A stretch of DNA of 64,000 nt from Hawksworthiomyces lignivorus (Eukaryota; Ascomycota; Sordariomycetes; Ophiostomatales; Ophiostomataceae): NCBI GenBank assembly GCA_002917075.1, contig NTMA01000060.1, forward strand, positions 1 to 64,000, given 5' to 3'. This document shows positions 10,348 to 21,312 of this stretch, piece after piece. The position numbers and the translations under genes were made by a program. The notes beneath the pieces are model-generated. The model did not search any database, was not told the origin of the DNA, and saw nothing but the letters and a program-made list of their open reading frames with translations. Numbering within the stretch: position 1 is the first letter of the stretch; the number at the start of each line of letters is the position of its first letter.

Positions 10348-12015
10348 ATGAGCTCCTCGTCCGACGACGAGCGTGCTGCCTTCTTGGTGCGCCGGCCGCC
10401 AACGCCTCCCTCGCCTCCGCCGTTCCTCCTCGACGACGACGACGTCGACTCAGTCGCCGCCCTCGAGGACGGCCTGCATCCTAGCAATGTTCTCCTCTCC
10501 AAGGCCGAGTATCAGCAGCAGCAGCTCGATCGACGAAGACGTTTCAGCGCACGTCATCTGATCTTCAAACTATGTTCCAGCCGTCGCACAACCCGCCGCA
10601 CCTTTGTCTTCTTCATTAAGCACCTGTTTCTCCTGCTCCTGGCCGTGTTTATCTTTACGCCCATCATTGCGCCTTCTTATACCTCTCCTCCTGCGCACTA
10701 CAACGAACTCGCCGCACGCTGCGACGTCCCGGCAGAGCCCATTGGCAAGAACGTATCCAGCGTCAGGGGCTGTGCCAATCCCAATGGGGAGAAGGTTTTC
10801 ATCACCGTGAGCTTGTACGACAAGGATGGCCACCTGGCCGGCGGCAATTGGGGAAAGGCCATCCTTGAGCTCATCCGCCTGCTCGGTCATGACAACGTCT
10901 TTCTCAGCATCTACGAAAACGACAGCGGCCCTGCTGGAGAAGCCGCGCTCAAGCGCCTGACGCGTGCACTGCCCTGCCGCCACAAGATCGTCTATGAGGA
11001 CCATGTGCCTCTCGACATTTTCCCTACCATCACGCTCCCAGACGGCAGCGTCCGAACAAAGCGCCTTGCATATCTCTCCGAGATGCGGAACCGCGCCCTG
11101 CGTCCGCTAGACACCCTGGACGGTGTGGACGCGACAAAATTCGACAAGATCTTGTTCCTCAACGACATCGCCTTCCGACCGCTCGACGCAGCCCAGCTGC
11201 TCTTCAGCACCAACGTGGGCGAAGACGGCCGCACGCACTACCTTTCTGCCTGCGCTCTCGACTGGAAGATGCCCTACAAGATCTACGACGTATACGCCCA
11301 GCGAGACGCCGACGGCTTCTCGAACGGCCTGCCCATCTACCCCATCTTCAGCGGCGCTGGAAACGGGTATTCCAGGTCAGACATGCAGGCGCAGAAAGAT
11401 GCTGTGCGCGTGCAGTCGTGCTGGGGCGGCATGGTCGCCATGCAGGCGACGTACGTGCAGAACCTAGACGAGAAGCTCCCGCGCCCCGACTTCCAGGACA
11501 TTGGCAGCCATGTCATCGATCCAGCCCGTCCCACTGCCGTCGCCGCCCCCGTGCGCTTCCGGTACGAGCCCGAAGTCTTTGTCGACGCCTGCGAGTGCTG
11601 CCTCTTCCTGGCCGACGTGTCGCAGGCCGCCCGCGCCGCAGGCGCACCGGCGTCTGAGATGGGCGTGTTTGTCAATCCCTATGTCCGCGTCGCCTACGAC
11701 TGGAGCGCGCTGCGCTGGGTGCACATCATTCAGCGGTGGGAGCGGCTGTTCGCGGTGCCGCAGGGGATCATAACGAAGCTCGCTGGCCTGCCGACGCACA
11801 ACCCCCACCGCGCGGTCAAGGAGGGCGATCCGTTTGTCGAGGAGGTCTGGGACAACGCCACCAATTCGTGGGTGCTCGAGGAGCGCACCGGCCGCAACGG
11901 AATGTTCTGCGCCGTCCGCGAGATGCAGCTGATCCAGCGCGAGCCGCGACAGGGCGACCAGAACTGGGCAAACACCAACATCCCGCCCGGCCAGACGTTG
12001 GATTTTCCGACCTAG
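10348..12015 (+). CDS. CAP59/CMT1-type (GT69) alpha-1,3-mannosyltransferase homologue
   Basis: Predicted type II membrane glycosyltransferase, 555 aa, no intron. A Pro/Asp-rich cytosolic tail (1-80) precedes a signal-anchor at about 86-107, then a lumenal domain. The lumenal part carries GT69-like blocks: VFITVSLYDKDGHLAGGNW, KILFLNDIAFRP, DWKMPYKIYDVYAQRDADG, VQSCWGGMVAM and DACECCLFLADV. These recall Cryptococcus CMT1/CAP59 relatives, which use GDP-mannose in the Golgi. In ascomycetes the family is linked to wall or glycoconjugate synthesis, but the exact acceptor is unknown. The ATG at 10348 was chosen because upstream in-frame codons translate the CT-rich 5' leader. Family recognition is from motif memory, not a search. 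Confidence 0.87.
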   Translation: MSSSSDDERAAFLVRRPPTPPSPPPFLLDDDDVDSVAALEDGLHPSNVLLSKAEYQQQQLDRRRRFSARHLIFKLCSSRRTTRRTFVFFIKHLFLLLLAVFIFTPIIAPSYTSPPAHYNELAARCDVPAEPIGKNVSSVRGCANPNGEKVFITVSLYDKDGHLAGGNWGKAILELIRLLGHDNVFLSIYENDSGPAGEAALKRLTRALPCRHKIVYEDHVPLDIFPTITLPDGSVRTKRLAYLSEMRNRALRPLDTLDGVDATKFDKILFLNDIAFRPLDAAQLLFSTNVGEDGRTHYLSACALDWKMPYKIYDVYAQRDADGFSNGLPIYPIFSGAGNGYSRSDMQAQKDAVRVQSCWGGMVAMQATYVQNLDEKLPRPDFQDIGSHVIDPARPTAVAAPVRFRYEPEVFVDACECCLFLADVSQAARAAGAPASEMGVFVNPYVRVAYDWSALRWVHIIQRWERLFAVPQGIITKLAGLPTHNPHRAVKEGDPFVEEVWDNATNSWVLEERTGRNGMFCAVREMQLIQREPRQGDQNWANTNIPPGQTLDFPT

Positions 12016-13145
12016 GAGTGCCGGAACAATACCCCGACTGGATTTGCTGGCATGCGCGAGCCAAGTATTACTGACTCCTGGCCTCAGCTTTTTATTTTTA
12101 TTTTTTCCAAAGCTGGCTAGCCCCGCTGCTACCCCCAAAGCTTTTATAAGACTCACCGCACGCATTGGAAAAATAAACATTCTGCGGATTCTCCCGCGCA
12201 GCCACAATCGATGCGTTCGCCAGCCTTCCGCACAATGACGAGCACACGGCGACAAGACGTGCTACAAAGCTACAAGTCAAGAGCGAGCCCAAGGCATCGA
12301 GACAGCAGTGCGAAAAGTCGTCCATAAACCATGAACATACCATCGGCGTGCAAGCGACAGGTTTACATATATTTTTCTAATACATATATATTTGACTAAT
12401 TGCAGCTCACTAGGGAAATGGAATGGGAGTCCGGAGTATTTTTTTTTATATATAAGATACCACCAGCAGCTACTTGACACTTTCATATTTTTTGGGTACC
12501 TTATTGCATATAGTTTCCATACATAGATTTATTTAAGTTTTTTTTTTTAATATAATTTTGTGCTATCGTCGGGATGCAATGCCGAGATGGTGTGCTCATT
12601 ATATTTTACTTTTCTTGCGGCAGATAGAGACTGACAATGTAATTCTGCTGTACTTCGTAGATGCCCTACGTATATACGTAAGGCAGGCGTGCAGAAAAAT
12701 TAAGGGGAGCGCCCTGGGCTAGTGCGTCATTTGCAGTTCAAGATTTGCGATTTTGGAGGGTCTGAGTCAACGGCAGCGCCCTTTGCAAGACACACCGATG
12801 AATTATTCTGCAGCCTAACATGCCCTCCCTTTGTGTTTTATCGTTGATAGCATCTTGAAAGAATCTTGGATCTGCAGGCCGTGTGGAACTGCCAATCTCG
12901 GCAAGCTATTTTCTAAATGCCAGGAACTTATGTACAATATTGTGAACTACGCGGCCCCCTAATGAGTCACCCTAATGAAATATGCGGACCTAAAAACCGG
13001 GGGAGGTACCAGCGGCAATCAAGCATGTAAACATTCCGGACCATACAGCACTGTATATTATTCAAAAAGAAAAAAAGGCACATTTCTTTTGGACTTTGCC
13101 ACTTGAGAAGCTGTCGCTACCGCACTCGCAAACTATATTCAAACA
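12016..13145. other. Intergenic region between the GT69 and GNAT genes
   Basis: About 1.1 kb, AT-rich with repeated TATATA and poly(T) stretches (about 12361-12560). No reading frame looks protein-like. It should contain the GT69 terminator and the promoter of the acetyltransferase; nothing more specific is visible. Confidence 0.5.
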
Positions 13146-13787
13146 ATGGCTTCCTCGTCGACCACGCCGACACTGAGCTGGCGGCTCTCTGTGCCGCCAC
13201 CAGCTGCAGATGGTAGCAGCGCCTCCGCAGACGCCACCTCACAGCAGGAGCACTACCTCTGCTCGACGGACCCGGCGCTCATCCAGCTGGACGCCCTCAA
13301 CCAGGCCATGGAGTCCAGCCTGCTCTGGTGGGCCACGGGCCTGGAGCCCTCTCTCCTGACCACCATGGTCAACAGCAGCATCTGCCTGGCCGTGTACACG
13401 CTGGCGGGCGGCGACGGCGACAAGGGCGGCGACGGCGCGGTCAAGGAAATGGTCGGCTTCGCCCGCCTCATCACGGACCGCGTCACCTTTGCCTACCTGA
13501 CTGACGTCTATGTGCTCCCGCCCTACCAGCGGCGGGGCCTGGGCGCGTGGATGATGCGGTGCCTGCGCGAGATGGTCGCCGGAGAGCCGGGCAACCCCGA
13601 CCGCCCCGGGTGGCCGTCGCTGCGCAGCCTGTGGCTCATCGCCAGCGGGCCCGCCGCCGCCCGCATGTACGCCGCCACCCTCGGCGTCGAGGAGGCTGCG
13701 CGGTACCGGCCCACGCCCGGCGTCCCAGACAGCGGCAGGCTGCTGCTGGAGATGCCGGGCCCCGCCAACGGCCTCAAGCGCCACTAA
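13146..13787 (+). CDS. GNAT-family N-acetyltransferase (213 aa)
   Basis: Single-exon protein of 213 aa with the GNAT acetyl-CoA fold. Beta4/alpha3 motif A reads FAYLTDVYVLPPYQRRGLG, with the QRRGLG pyrophosphate-binding loop matching Q/RxxGxG/A near residues 129-134. The next segment, SLWLIASGPAAARMYAATLG, corresponds to motif B. It resembles uncharacterised fungal GNAT proteins rather than a named histone or aminoglycoside acetyltransferase, so the substrate is unknown. A Ser/Thr-rich N-terminus of about 40 residues lacks obvious targeting features. The gene converges with TRM7, with 196 bp between stop codons. The start at 13146 follows an A at position -3 (ACAATGG), a good Kozak context. 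Confidence 0.88.
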   Translation: MASSSTTPTLSWRLSVPPPAADGSSASADATSQQEHYLCSTDPALIQLDALNQAMESSLLWWATGLEPSLLTTMVNSSICLAVYTLAGGDGDKGGDGAVKEMVGFARLITDRVTFAYLTDVYVLPPYQRRGLGAWMMRCLREMVAGEPGNPDRPGWPSLRSLWLIASGPAAARMYAATLGVEEAARYRPTPGVPDSGRLLLEMPGPANGLKRH

Positions 13788-13983
13788 AGACCGGCGCAGA
13801 CAGCAGCCAGCACTGAAAAACCAATCGGGAGTCAGCATAGCAGCAGCGCAGGATTTGTGCCCCATATAGAACTAGAGAGGATAGAGTCAATGTAAAAAAG
13901 CCTTTGTTGCCCATTTGTTAATGAATTCTCGTTTCCTCGTGTTCCTATTCTTTTTTTTTTCTGTCTTCTTTTTTTTTTGCTTC

Positions 13984-15278
13984 TTATGCTGTGGTCGTCT
14001 TGCCATAGGCGCCGCCAGCCGCTTTGCGCATCTCGAGGGCCCGCTTGTAGGGCGGCGCCGTAGGCGGCTGCACGGGATCAAGCGAGACGTAGTCGTCGGG
14101 CAGCTTGTAGGAGGCGTCCGAGTCAAACGCCGACAGGTCGCCGCACGCCACGAACGGGGCGATCCAGCGCGACTCGTCCAGGCCCTGCGCGGCGGGCGCC
14201 CGCTGGTCTTCGTAGCCGATCTCGACGATGCTGCCGTCGTCGGTGGAAGAGGCGGCGCGCGACGCGCGCCAGCAGCCCGTGGCCGGGTCCTGCCACGTGT
14301 CGCCGGCCGCGCCGGGCAGCATCTCCCTCGTCCTCTCCGCCGCCGCGCGCTGCGGCGGGCGGTAGCCGACGCCGAGGGGCCGCTCGAGGCTCGCCTGAAA
14401 GGCAGCGGGGGGGCGGAAGTCGAGGCAGACGATAAAGGCCTCGACGCTGCTGGCGCGCGAGGAGCGCGGCTTGGCGACGACGACACGCGCAAAGAACAGC
14501 TTGAGCTGGGCGTACAGCAGGTCGACGCTGCGGCCGCGGAAGATCTTGGCCACGAACTTGCCGCCCGGCTTGAGCACGCACAGCGCCAGGTTGAGCGCCG
14601 CAAACAGCAGCTGCGACTGCACGTACATGTCCAGGTCGTGCAGCCCCGTCACGTCCGGCGCCCCGTCGCTCAGCACCAGGTCCACCGGGTGGCTGGCCGC
14701 CGCCGCCCCGCTGCCCACCGCCGCCGCGTCGTACTCCGGGTCCAGCGCCTTCAGAAGCAGCGGCACCGTCGCCGGATGCGTAATGTCCGCCCGCAGCGTG
14801 ACGATGCCCGGCAGCGGGCTGATGGGCTGCAGGTCGATGGCCACAATCTTGACGTCACCCGGGGGGCCGGCGCGCTTCGGTGAGGTGGCAGCAGCGGCAG
14901 CACTGGTGACAGAGCTGCCATCATTGCGGTCCTCTGCTGCCACGACACCCAGCATCCGCTGGCGCAGCAGAGCCTCTCTGTCTTGCCACGCCGCCCGGCC
15001 AAACGTCTCGCCTTTGATCAGCACGCGGGACAAGACCTGCGACCAGCTGCCCGGCGCCGCACACAGGTCTACCACGCGGCTGACACCCGAGAACAGGTCA
15101 AACTCTGGCATCCCAGTCAGCATACCGTATAGTCTTCTAGCTTTGCATGTTGGACAGGTGGGTTCTTCTTCATACCCTCATCGAGCTGAAGCAGCTTGAA
15201 TGCACTTCTTGCTCGCCAGCCCTGTTCTTTCGCCAGCCGGTAGTAGGCATCGCGCTTATCTTTAGAAGACTTTCCCAT
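13984..15278 (-). CDS. TRM7: TRM7-type tRNA 2'-O-ribose methyltransferase (FtsJ family)
   Basis: SAM-dependent methyltransferase acting on the ribose of anticodon-loop positions 32/34 of certain cytosolic tRNAs, with partner WD proteins in yeast. Exons 15278-15176 and 15104-13984 give 407 aa. The start [19 protein letters not shown] and [13 protein letters not shown] are diagnostic of the Trm7 group. The SAM loop is [13 protein letters not shown] (46-57), followed by [27 protein letters not shown] and [10 protein letters not shown]. These supply the catalytic Lys28-Asp-Lys-Glu tetrad of RrmJ-type enzymes. A Ser/Ala-rich insertion of roughly 40 residues follows [11 protein letters not shown], and the C-terminus extends beyond the catalytic core. 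It is divergent from MAK5 across 500 bp. The first intron (71 nt) is phase 1. Confidence 0.92.
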
Positions 15279-15778
15279 CTTGGAATAACGTAGCACCCTT
15301 CAATAAATGAAATCGTCTTCAATATTCTGCCAACTGTGAGGTGCAATTTCTGGCGCCTCAAATTTTCAACGCTTTTTTTTCCCCAATTTGATCTAAGTGC
15401 ACGTGACTCCCATCGTTCTCAGCTCTCATGGGTCTCAACAGACTTTGATGATGGTATAGGAATTCAACTTGAAGAAATCAGAGGCAAATCAGAAGTTTAT
15501 AGAAAGTTTTTTATTTATTCTTCTCCGTATATTAGGGCTCTGTCGGTGGTCAACTACTGTCGACAGCAGGAAAAAGATCATCGTTGAAGTGGGAGCTCCA
15601 ATACGATAAGATAAGGATAGGCCCCACTGATTGCCGCTGGCTAAAAAAAAAAGTTTCGGCGTTCACTAACAGTAGAAATTTGGGAGGATATTTTTGCTAA
15701 TAGCTGCATCCAGAAGCAAAACTCTCGACGGCACAACACAATTGCTGTGACGAATCGTAAGATTCACATTCTCCCAAA
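15279..15778. promoter_or_regulatory. Divergent promoter between TRM7 and MAK5
   Basis: Exactly 500 bp separate two start codons on opposite strands. Both products act in RNA maturation (tRNA modification and 60S assembly), so co-regulation from one region is plausible. The TRM7-proximal half includes the CACGTG E-box-like word at 15399-15404. No other element stands out. Confidence 0.55.
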
Positions 15779-18291
15779 ATGGCACGACAGGAAGATGCGA
15801 AGAGCGGCAGCAACAATAACAAAAAGCGCAAGTTTACCAAACATGCTCACGGCCAGCCCCAAAAGCGCAGGAAGGGCAACGCCGTCTCGAATGGCCGCAA
15901 GCCAGCACCGGGGCCGCGGCGTGTGGTGGCCGCGGATGAGCTGAAGTGGAAACCTGTCGCCATTCCTGAGATGTTTGACGATGCCGAAGGCTTCTTTGGG
16001 CTCGAGGAAATTGATGGTGTCGAAATTGTCCGGAACGGCGACTCCATTCAGTTTGTAAGCTTCAGGTCCTTTTGGGAATCGTCCTATGCAATGGTATTTA
16101 TTTGCTGACTCTTTTCGGAATCCAGGTGACAACGGCCCCATTATCTGAAGGCACTGAAGAATTCGAGGGTTTTGACGACGCGACGGGCATTTCCAGCTCG
16201 TCACCAGCAACAGACGTGTCCGAGAAGGACGTGAACGGAACCAAACCAGAAAAAAAGGCGAAGAAGGCGAAGGAGGCAAAAGCAGCTGCCGAAACGAAAG
16301 AGCAGACGAAATCAAACAACAAAGCCGAAAATAAGGAGGATGACAAGAAGAAGGGGAAGGACGGGAAGAAGGAGAAGAAGACAACCGCAGCAGATGCCGC
16401 ACTGAGCAACAGCGCTGGGTTTTCCATGCTGGCAGAGATCGGCAGCGATGTTGAAGACGAAGACGGTGCCGACGTCTCGGCGTGGGTGCCCCTCAACCTT
16501 TCACCGCCGCTATTGTCGTGTCTGGCGAGGCTCAAGTTTTCCAAGCCAACATCAATTCAGTCTGCCACAATCCCTGAGATTCTCGCTGGGCACGACGTCA
16601 TTGGCAAGGCCTCGACGGGCTCTGGCAAGACGCTGGCGTTCTCGATTCCCATTGTTCAAACTTGGCTCTCCCGAAACAGCGGCGTCGACCCTGCAAAAAA
16701 TAGCGACGCAAAGAAGACGCCGCTTGCGCTGATTCTATCCCCCACCCGCGAACTGGCCCACCAGATCACCAACCACATCAAGGACCTGTGCGGCGCTCTG
16801 CCGTCTGGTCCTTATGTTTGCTCAGTCACAGGTGGTCTGTCGGTATTCAAGCAGCAGCGGCAGCTGGAAAAAGCGGATATCGTTGTCGGTACGCCAGGCC
16901 GGCTGTGGGAGGTGCTGAGCTCTAGCAAACCGCTGCTAGAGGCTTTCAGGTCAATATCATACCTCGTCGTCGACGAAGCTGATCGTCTGCTATCTGAGGG
17001 ACACTTCAAGGAAGCTGAAGAAATTTTGCTTGCACTTGACCGACTGGAGCTCGAGGAGGACGAAGATGACGACGATGAATCTGGATCTAAGCAGAAACCC
17101 AGGCAGACGCTGGTCTTCTCAGCAACGTTTAACAAGGGCCTCCAACAGAAGCTGGCAGGAAAGGGCCGTTATGACCTAATGGACCAGGCGCAGTCCATGG
17201 AGCACCTTCTAAAACGACTGAATTTCCGCGAAGAAGTCCCAAAGTTCTTGGATGTTAATCCTGTGTCTCAGATGGCTGAGCGCCTGCGCGAGGGTCTCGT
17301 TGAGTGCGGAGCCATGGAAAAGGTAATGTTTTGCAACTACGCCGGTTTGATCCTCATTTTATTCCTACTACGGTACACTAACAAATAACAGGATCTTTAC
17401 CTCTACGCGCTCCTTTTGCTGCAACCTACGAGACGGACCCTTGTTTTCACCAACTCTATCAGTTCTGTGCGCCGTCTTACGCCGATGTTGCAGAATCTGA
17501 ACCTGTCAGCACTGCCGTTGCACTCGCAGATGCCGCAAAAAGCGCGGCTGCGATCTGTCGAACGCTTCACAGCTGCGCAGAATGACCGAGGCGCTGTCCT
17601 CATCGCAACGGACGTGGCTGCCCGCGGTCTCGATATCCCTGGAATCGACGTTGTGATCCACTACCACGTCCCGCGCGCGGCCGACAATTACGTTCATCGC
17701 TCCGGCCGCACGGCGCGCGCAGAAAACGCGGGCTTGAGCATTCTGCTCTGTGCTCCGGAAGAAGTCACGCCGACGCGGCGTCTCGTGGCCAAAATCCACG
17801 CGGCGGCATCGAACAAAGGCGCGGCAGCAGAGAAGAACCACGACAATAACAGCACCAGCTTCTTCATCCGCACCATCGACCTGGACCGCCGGCTGGTGTC
17901 GCGTCTCAAGGATCGCCTTGTGCTGGCCAAACAGCTGGCGGACTCTGCGCTGGCCAAGGAGAAGGGCAACAAAGACGCCAACTGGCTCCGCGAAGCAGCC
18001 GAAGAATTGGGGGTAGAGTACGACTCTGAAGATGGCGGCCTGGAAGCCGCCGGCTCTTGGAGCGGCCGCGGCAGCGGCCGCCGGAACAAGGAAAAGCAAG
18101 CGCGGGAGCTAAGCAAGGCTGAAACTGGTGCGCTGCGTGCTCTGCTCAAGCAGCTGTTGGCGAAACGCATCAATGCGGGCGTCAGCGAGCGGTATCTTAC
18201 CGCCGGTGGCGTCGACGTGGAAGAGCTGCTCCGCGGGTCAACGAGCGACTTCTTAGGAAAGGTGGACGGTTTGGGATTGGACGACCTATAG
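15779..18291 (+). CDS. MAK5: MAK5-type DEAD-box ATP-dependent RNA helicase (60S ribosome biogenesis)
   Basis: Nucleolar RNA helicase needed for large-subunit rRNA processing. Exons 15779-16054, 16126-17322 and 17392-18291 give 790 aa; both introns sit between codons, and the second has a clear CACTAAC branch site. Helicase motifs in order: Q motif KFSKPTSIQ (229-237), Walker A ASTGSGKT (254-261), PTREL, TGG, TPGR, DEAD (375-378), SAT (424-426), then ATDVAARGLDIPGID and HRSGRTARA in the second RecA lobe. The Lys-rich stretch at about 120-180 and the N-terminal KWKPVAIPEMFDDAEGFFGL are characteristic of Mak5 rather than other DEAD-box subfamilies. An acidic insert sits between DEAD and SAT. Confidence 0.95.
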
Positions 18292-19376
18292 ACGTTATTT
18301 ATTTCGGGTACCTAAGAGGCGCTCTTTCGCAGCCGCATGGCTTCGAGGCAGACGCAGGTCATATGTATTAGGAGTTAATGACAAACTAAGGAGATTAAAC
18401 ACATACTGTTCCTTTCTCCTAAATGGGATTGCATTCTGTGTCTTGACGGTAAGCTGGTATTTGTTCAAATATCTACATATTCATTGTCTGATCAACACTC
18501 AGACTAGCAAATTTCTACAGCCTACTTTGCATCTTAACGTCGCGGGAGTTATTTGAAATGCTTCCATTGCCTTATTTCTTTTGTGAAATGCAGGCGCCAA
18601 GCTCCTTGCGAGTTTTGTGTGCTTTTTGTAAAAAGTTAAAGAGGCTAAGGATATCTTATGTTGCTTGTTGTCGATGATATTTGAGAACCGAAGTTTGACT
18701 GCCGAGCGGCACTCGGCTCTCACGCCTCCCTATAATTGTGTCAACGAGCTCGCTCTTGATTTCTGGAACTTAGACCACTAGCGTGCCGCCGTGGTGATGC
18801 TAATATTTTATAGTTTCTAGAACTACTGTCCAATGTATGGTGATTTAGTTTTGGATGAATGGGTGTTGTTAGGGAAAAGCGACTTTATCTCGCAAAGACA
18901 TACCGAGTTCCGGGCGATGACGGATGAATTTACAGTTTGACCATCTTTTATGTCAGGAATTGGGCCTACGTATGACGAGGTCCTTTTCTAACAATAAGTA
19001 CACTTCTCTGGAAAAAAAAAAAAAAAAAAAAAAAAAGAATGGCAAAAGAAATCGGAGTCCGAGAAGTAGAGCTAATCGCTCGACGAGCTTCGATTGCTCG
19101 GCAGGACAGACACCGATGCTGTTTACTTTTTGAAAGCGAGACTCCGATTGCGTACCTATGTAACACCGCGTTCTCGCATTTATGCTTTACTCTTAAAAGG
19201 CCAGGAGACAAGAATTTTCAATTCTTATCACACTTGGTTATTTTCAGAAGATAGGCGGTGCACGTTGCTCTCTTCTTCTTGTTCTGCTGAATGACCTGGT
19301 AGTCACAAAGCGCTCAGGTTGCGTTAGTAATTTTCTTATTTTGTTACAATATCTTATAACTGTATTTTTTTTTACT
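18292..19376. other. Intergenic region between MAK5 and the monooxygenase gene
   Basis: About 1.1 kb without a credible gene. It contains a poly(A) run of 25 at 19012-19036. The last 100 bp before the monooxygenase start are T-rich. This is the boundary between the housekeeping block and the accessory metabolic block. Confidence 0.5.
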
Positions 19377-21182
19377 ATGGCTATTGATAGCATCGATGGG
19401 ATGGACGGAGTTGACAAGCTCAATGGGACTGCCATGAATGGAGCAAATGGTACGAACGGTGTAAGCGACACAGTGAATGATATCCCAGCGAGTCAATCAT
19501 CCTTCGGGTCTCTTAATGATGGCCTGGACTATGACGTTCTTATCATTGGTGCTGGTTTGAGCGGAATCTATTCCATGCACCGGATGGCAAGGATTGGCGT
19601 CCGGGCCAAGATTCTCGAGGCCGGTTCGAGTGAAGGTGGTACTTGGTTCTGGTGAGTCGGCACAGGCGCATCTTGGCCTGTTATGAGGCATTCCACATTA
19701 ACCTCTTCTAGGAACCGGTATCCTGGCGCGCGGTTTGACTCAGAGAGCTACTCCTACATCTTTTCTTTCTCCCAGGATATCCTAAATGAGTGGGACTGGA
19801 CCGAGCATTTCTCGCCACAAGCAGAGACGCTCAAATATATCGAATTTATGGCGAGGAAATTAGACGTCCGCAAATATATGCAGTTCGACACTCGAGTCAA
19901 GAAGGCGCACTATCGGCAGGACAGCAACTCGTGGTGCCTGACGGATGACCAGGGTCGGACATATACGTCCCGCTACTTGATCACTGCGATGGGCCTCCTC
20001 AACGAGCCGACATTACCCAATATTCCCGGTGTCCAAGACTTCAAGAGGGAAGCGTGGCATACGGCTCGTTGGCCCCAAGGAGGCGAGAACAAGCTGGCTG
20101 GCAAGCGTGTAGGAATCATCGGCACTGGCGCCACGGCTATCCAGACTATCCAGACCATCGCACCCTCCGTGGGCCATCTGACCGTGTTCCAGCGGACGCC
20201 CAACTGGACGGCTCCCCTGCGCAATGCCAAGATCAGCAAAGAGGAGATGGAAGAAATCCGCCGGCAGTACCCAGACATTTTCCAGCGCTGTCTAGAGTCG
20301 TATGGGTGTTTCATACACGTAGGCGACAGCAGCAGCACCATCGACACGCCGGCCGAAGACCGTGAGCGCCGCTGGGAAGAGCTGTATGCGCAACGTGGAT
20401 TTTCCAAGGTGCTGGCCGTCTCCACTGACATCTACACAAACGCTGAAGCCAACGCCATCTACTCCGCCTTCCATGAGAAGAAAATCCGCGCCCGCGTCAA
20501 GGACCCCAAGGTTGCAGACCTGCTGATCCCGACGAACCACGGTTTTGGCACGCGCCGTGTGCCGCTTGAGAGCGGGTACTACGAAGTGTTCAACCAGGAC
20601 AACGTCAAGCTGGTGGACATTCGCAGCAACCCGATCGAGCGCATCACGGAGACCGGAGTCCTGACGGAGGATCAGACCCACTATGAGCTGGATGTGCTCG
20701 TGTACGCCACCGGTTTCGACGCGGTCACGGGTTCGTTCAGCGCCGTCGACTTCCAGGGCATCGGCGGGACTAAGCTGAGTGATTTTTGGGGCGAGGGCAT
20801 CCAGACATTCCTAGGCCTGACGGTCAAGGGGTTTCCCAACATGTTCATGATCATGGGGCCTCATCAGATGTTTGGAAACATTCCCCGCAGCATTGAGTAT
20901 GCGGTGGACTGGACGGCAGACTTTATCGAATACGCAGTCGAGAACAAGATAACGTACTGCGAGGCAACGGAAGCCGGTATGCAAATGTGGACAGACCATG
21001 TGCGCGAGAGCGGCAAAGGCCTCCTGGCCAACGAAGTCGATTCTTGGATGACAGGCGTCAACAAGAACGTAGCCCACAAGCAGACACGGTCACTGACGCG
21101 GTACAATGGGTCGGCGCCTGACTACCGAAAGACTTGTGATGACGTAAAGGCTCGTAACTACTCCGACTTTGTGCTTAGATAG
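19377..21182 (+). CDS. Baeyer-Villiger-type FAD/NADPH monooxygenase
   Basis: Class B flavoprotein monooxygenase, predicted to insert oxygen next to a carbonyl, turning ketones into esters or lactones. Exons 19377-19651 and 19712-21182 give 581 aa; the intron splits the W92 codon. FAD Rossmann motif GAGLSG (58-63) is followed by WNRYPGARFDSES, a conserved BVMO block. The NADPH Rossmann motif is GTGATA (229-234), and VYATGFD closes the core. The BVMO fingerprint FxGxxxHxxxW(P/D) reads F202-K-R-E-A-W-H208-T-A-R-W212-P, with Arg at the usual Gly. The N-terminal 50 residues are Gly/Asn/Ser-rich and probably disordered. It is tail-to-tail with a hydrolase 130 bp away. Substrate cannot be told from sequence. 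Confidence 0.9.
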
Positions 21183-21312
21183 AGCTACTTTCAGTTGATT
21201 TCGATATCTGCTAGACTCAAATGGAGAATACTCAATGTGTCAACTGTATTCATCGCTCTGCTTCTAAGCTTCGTAAATGCGTGCAGCTTTGTCTAATTAC
21301 AAGCCTAGAGGA

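Noticed and set aside
13915..14883. 322-codon plus-strand frame opposite TRM7
   Set aside because: Arg/Val/Ala-rich antisense shadow; the minus strand carries all FtsJ motifs.
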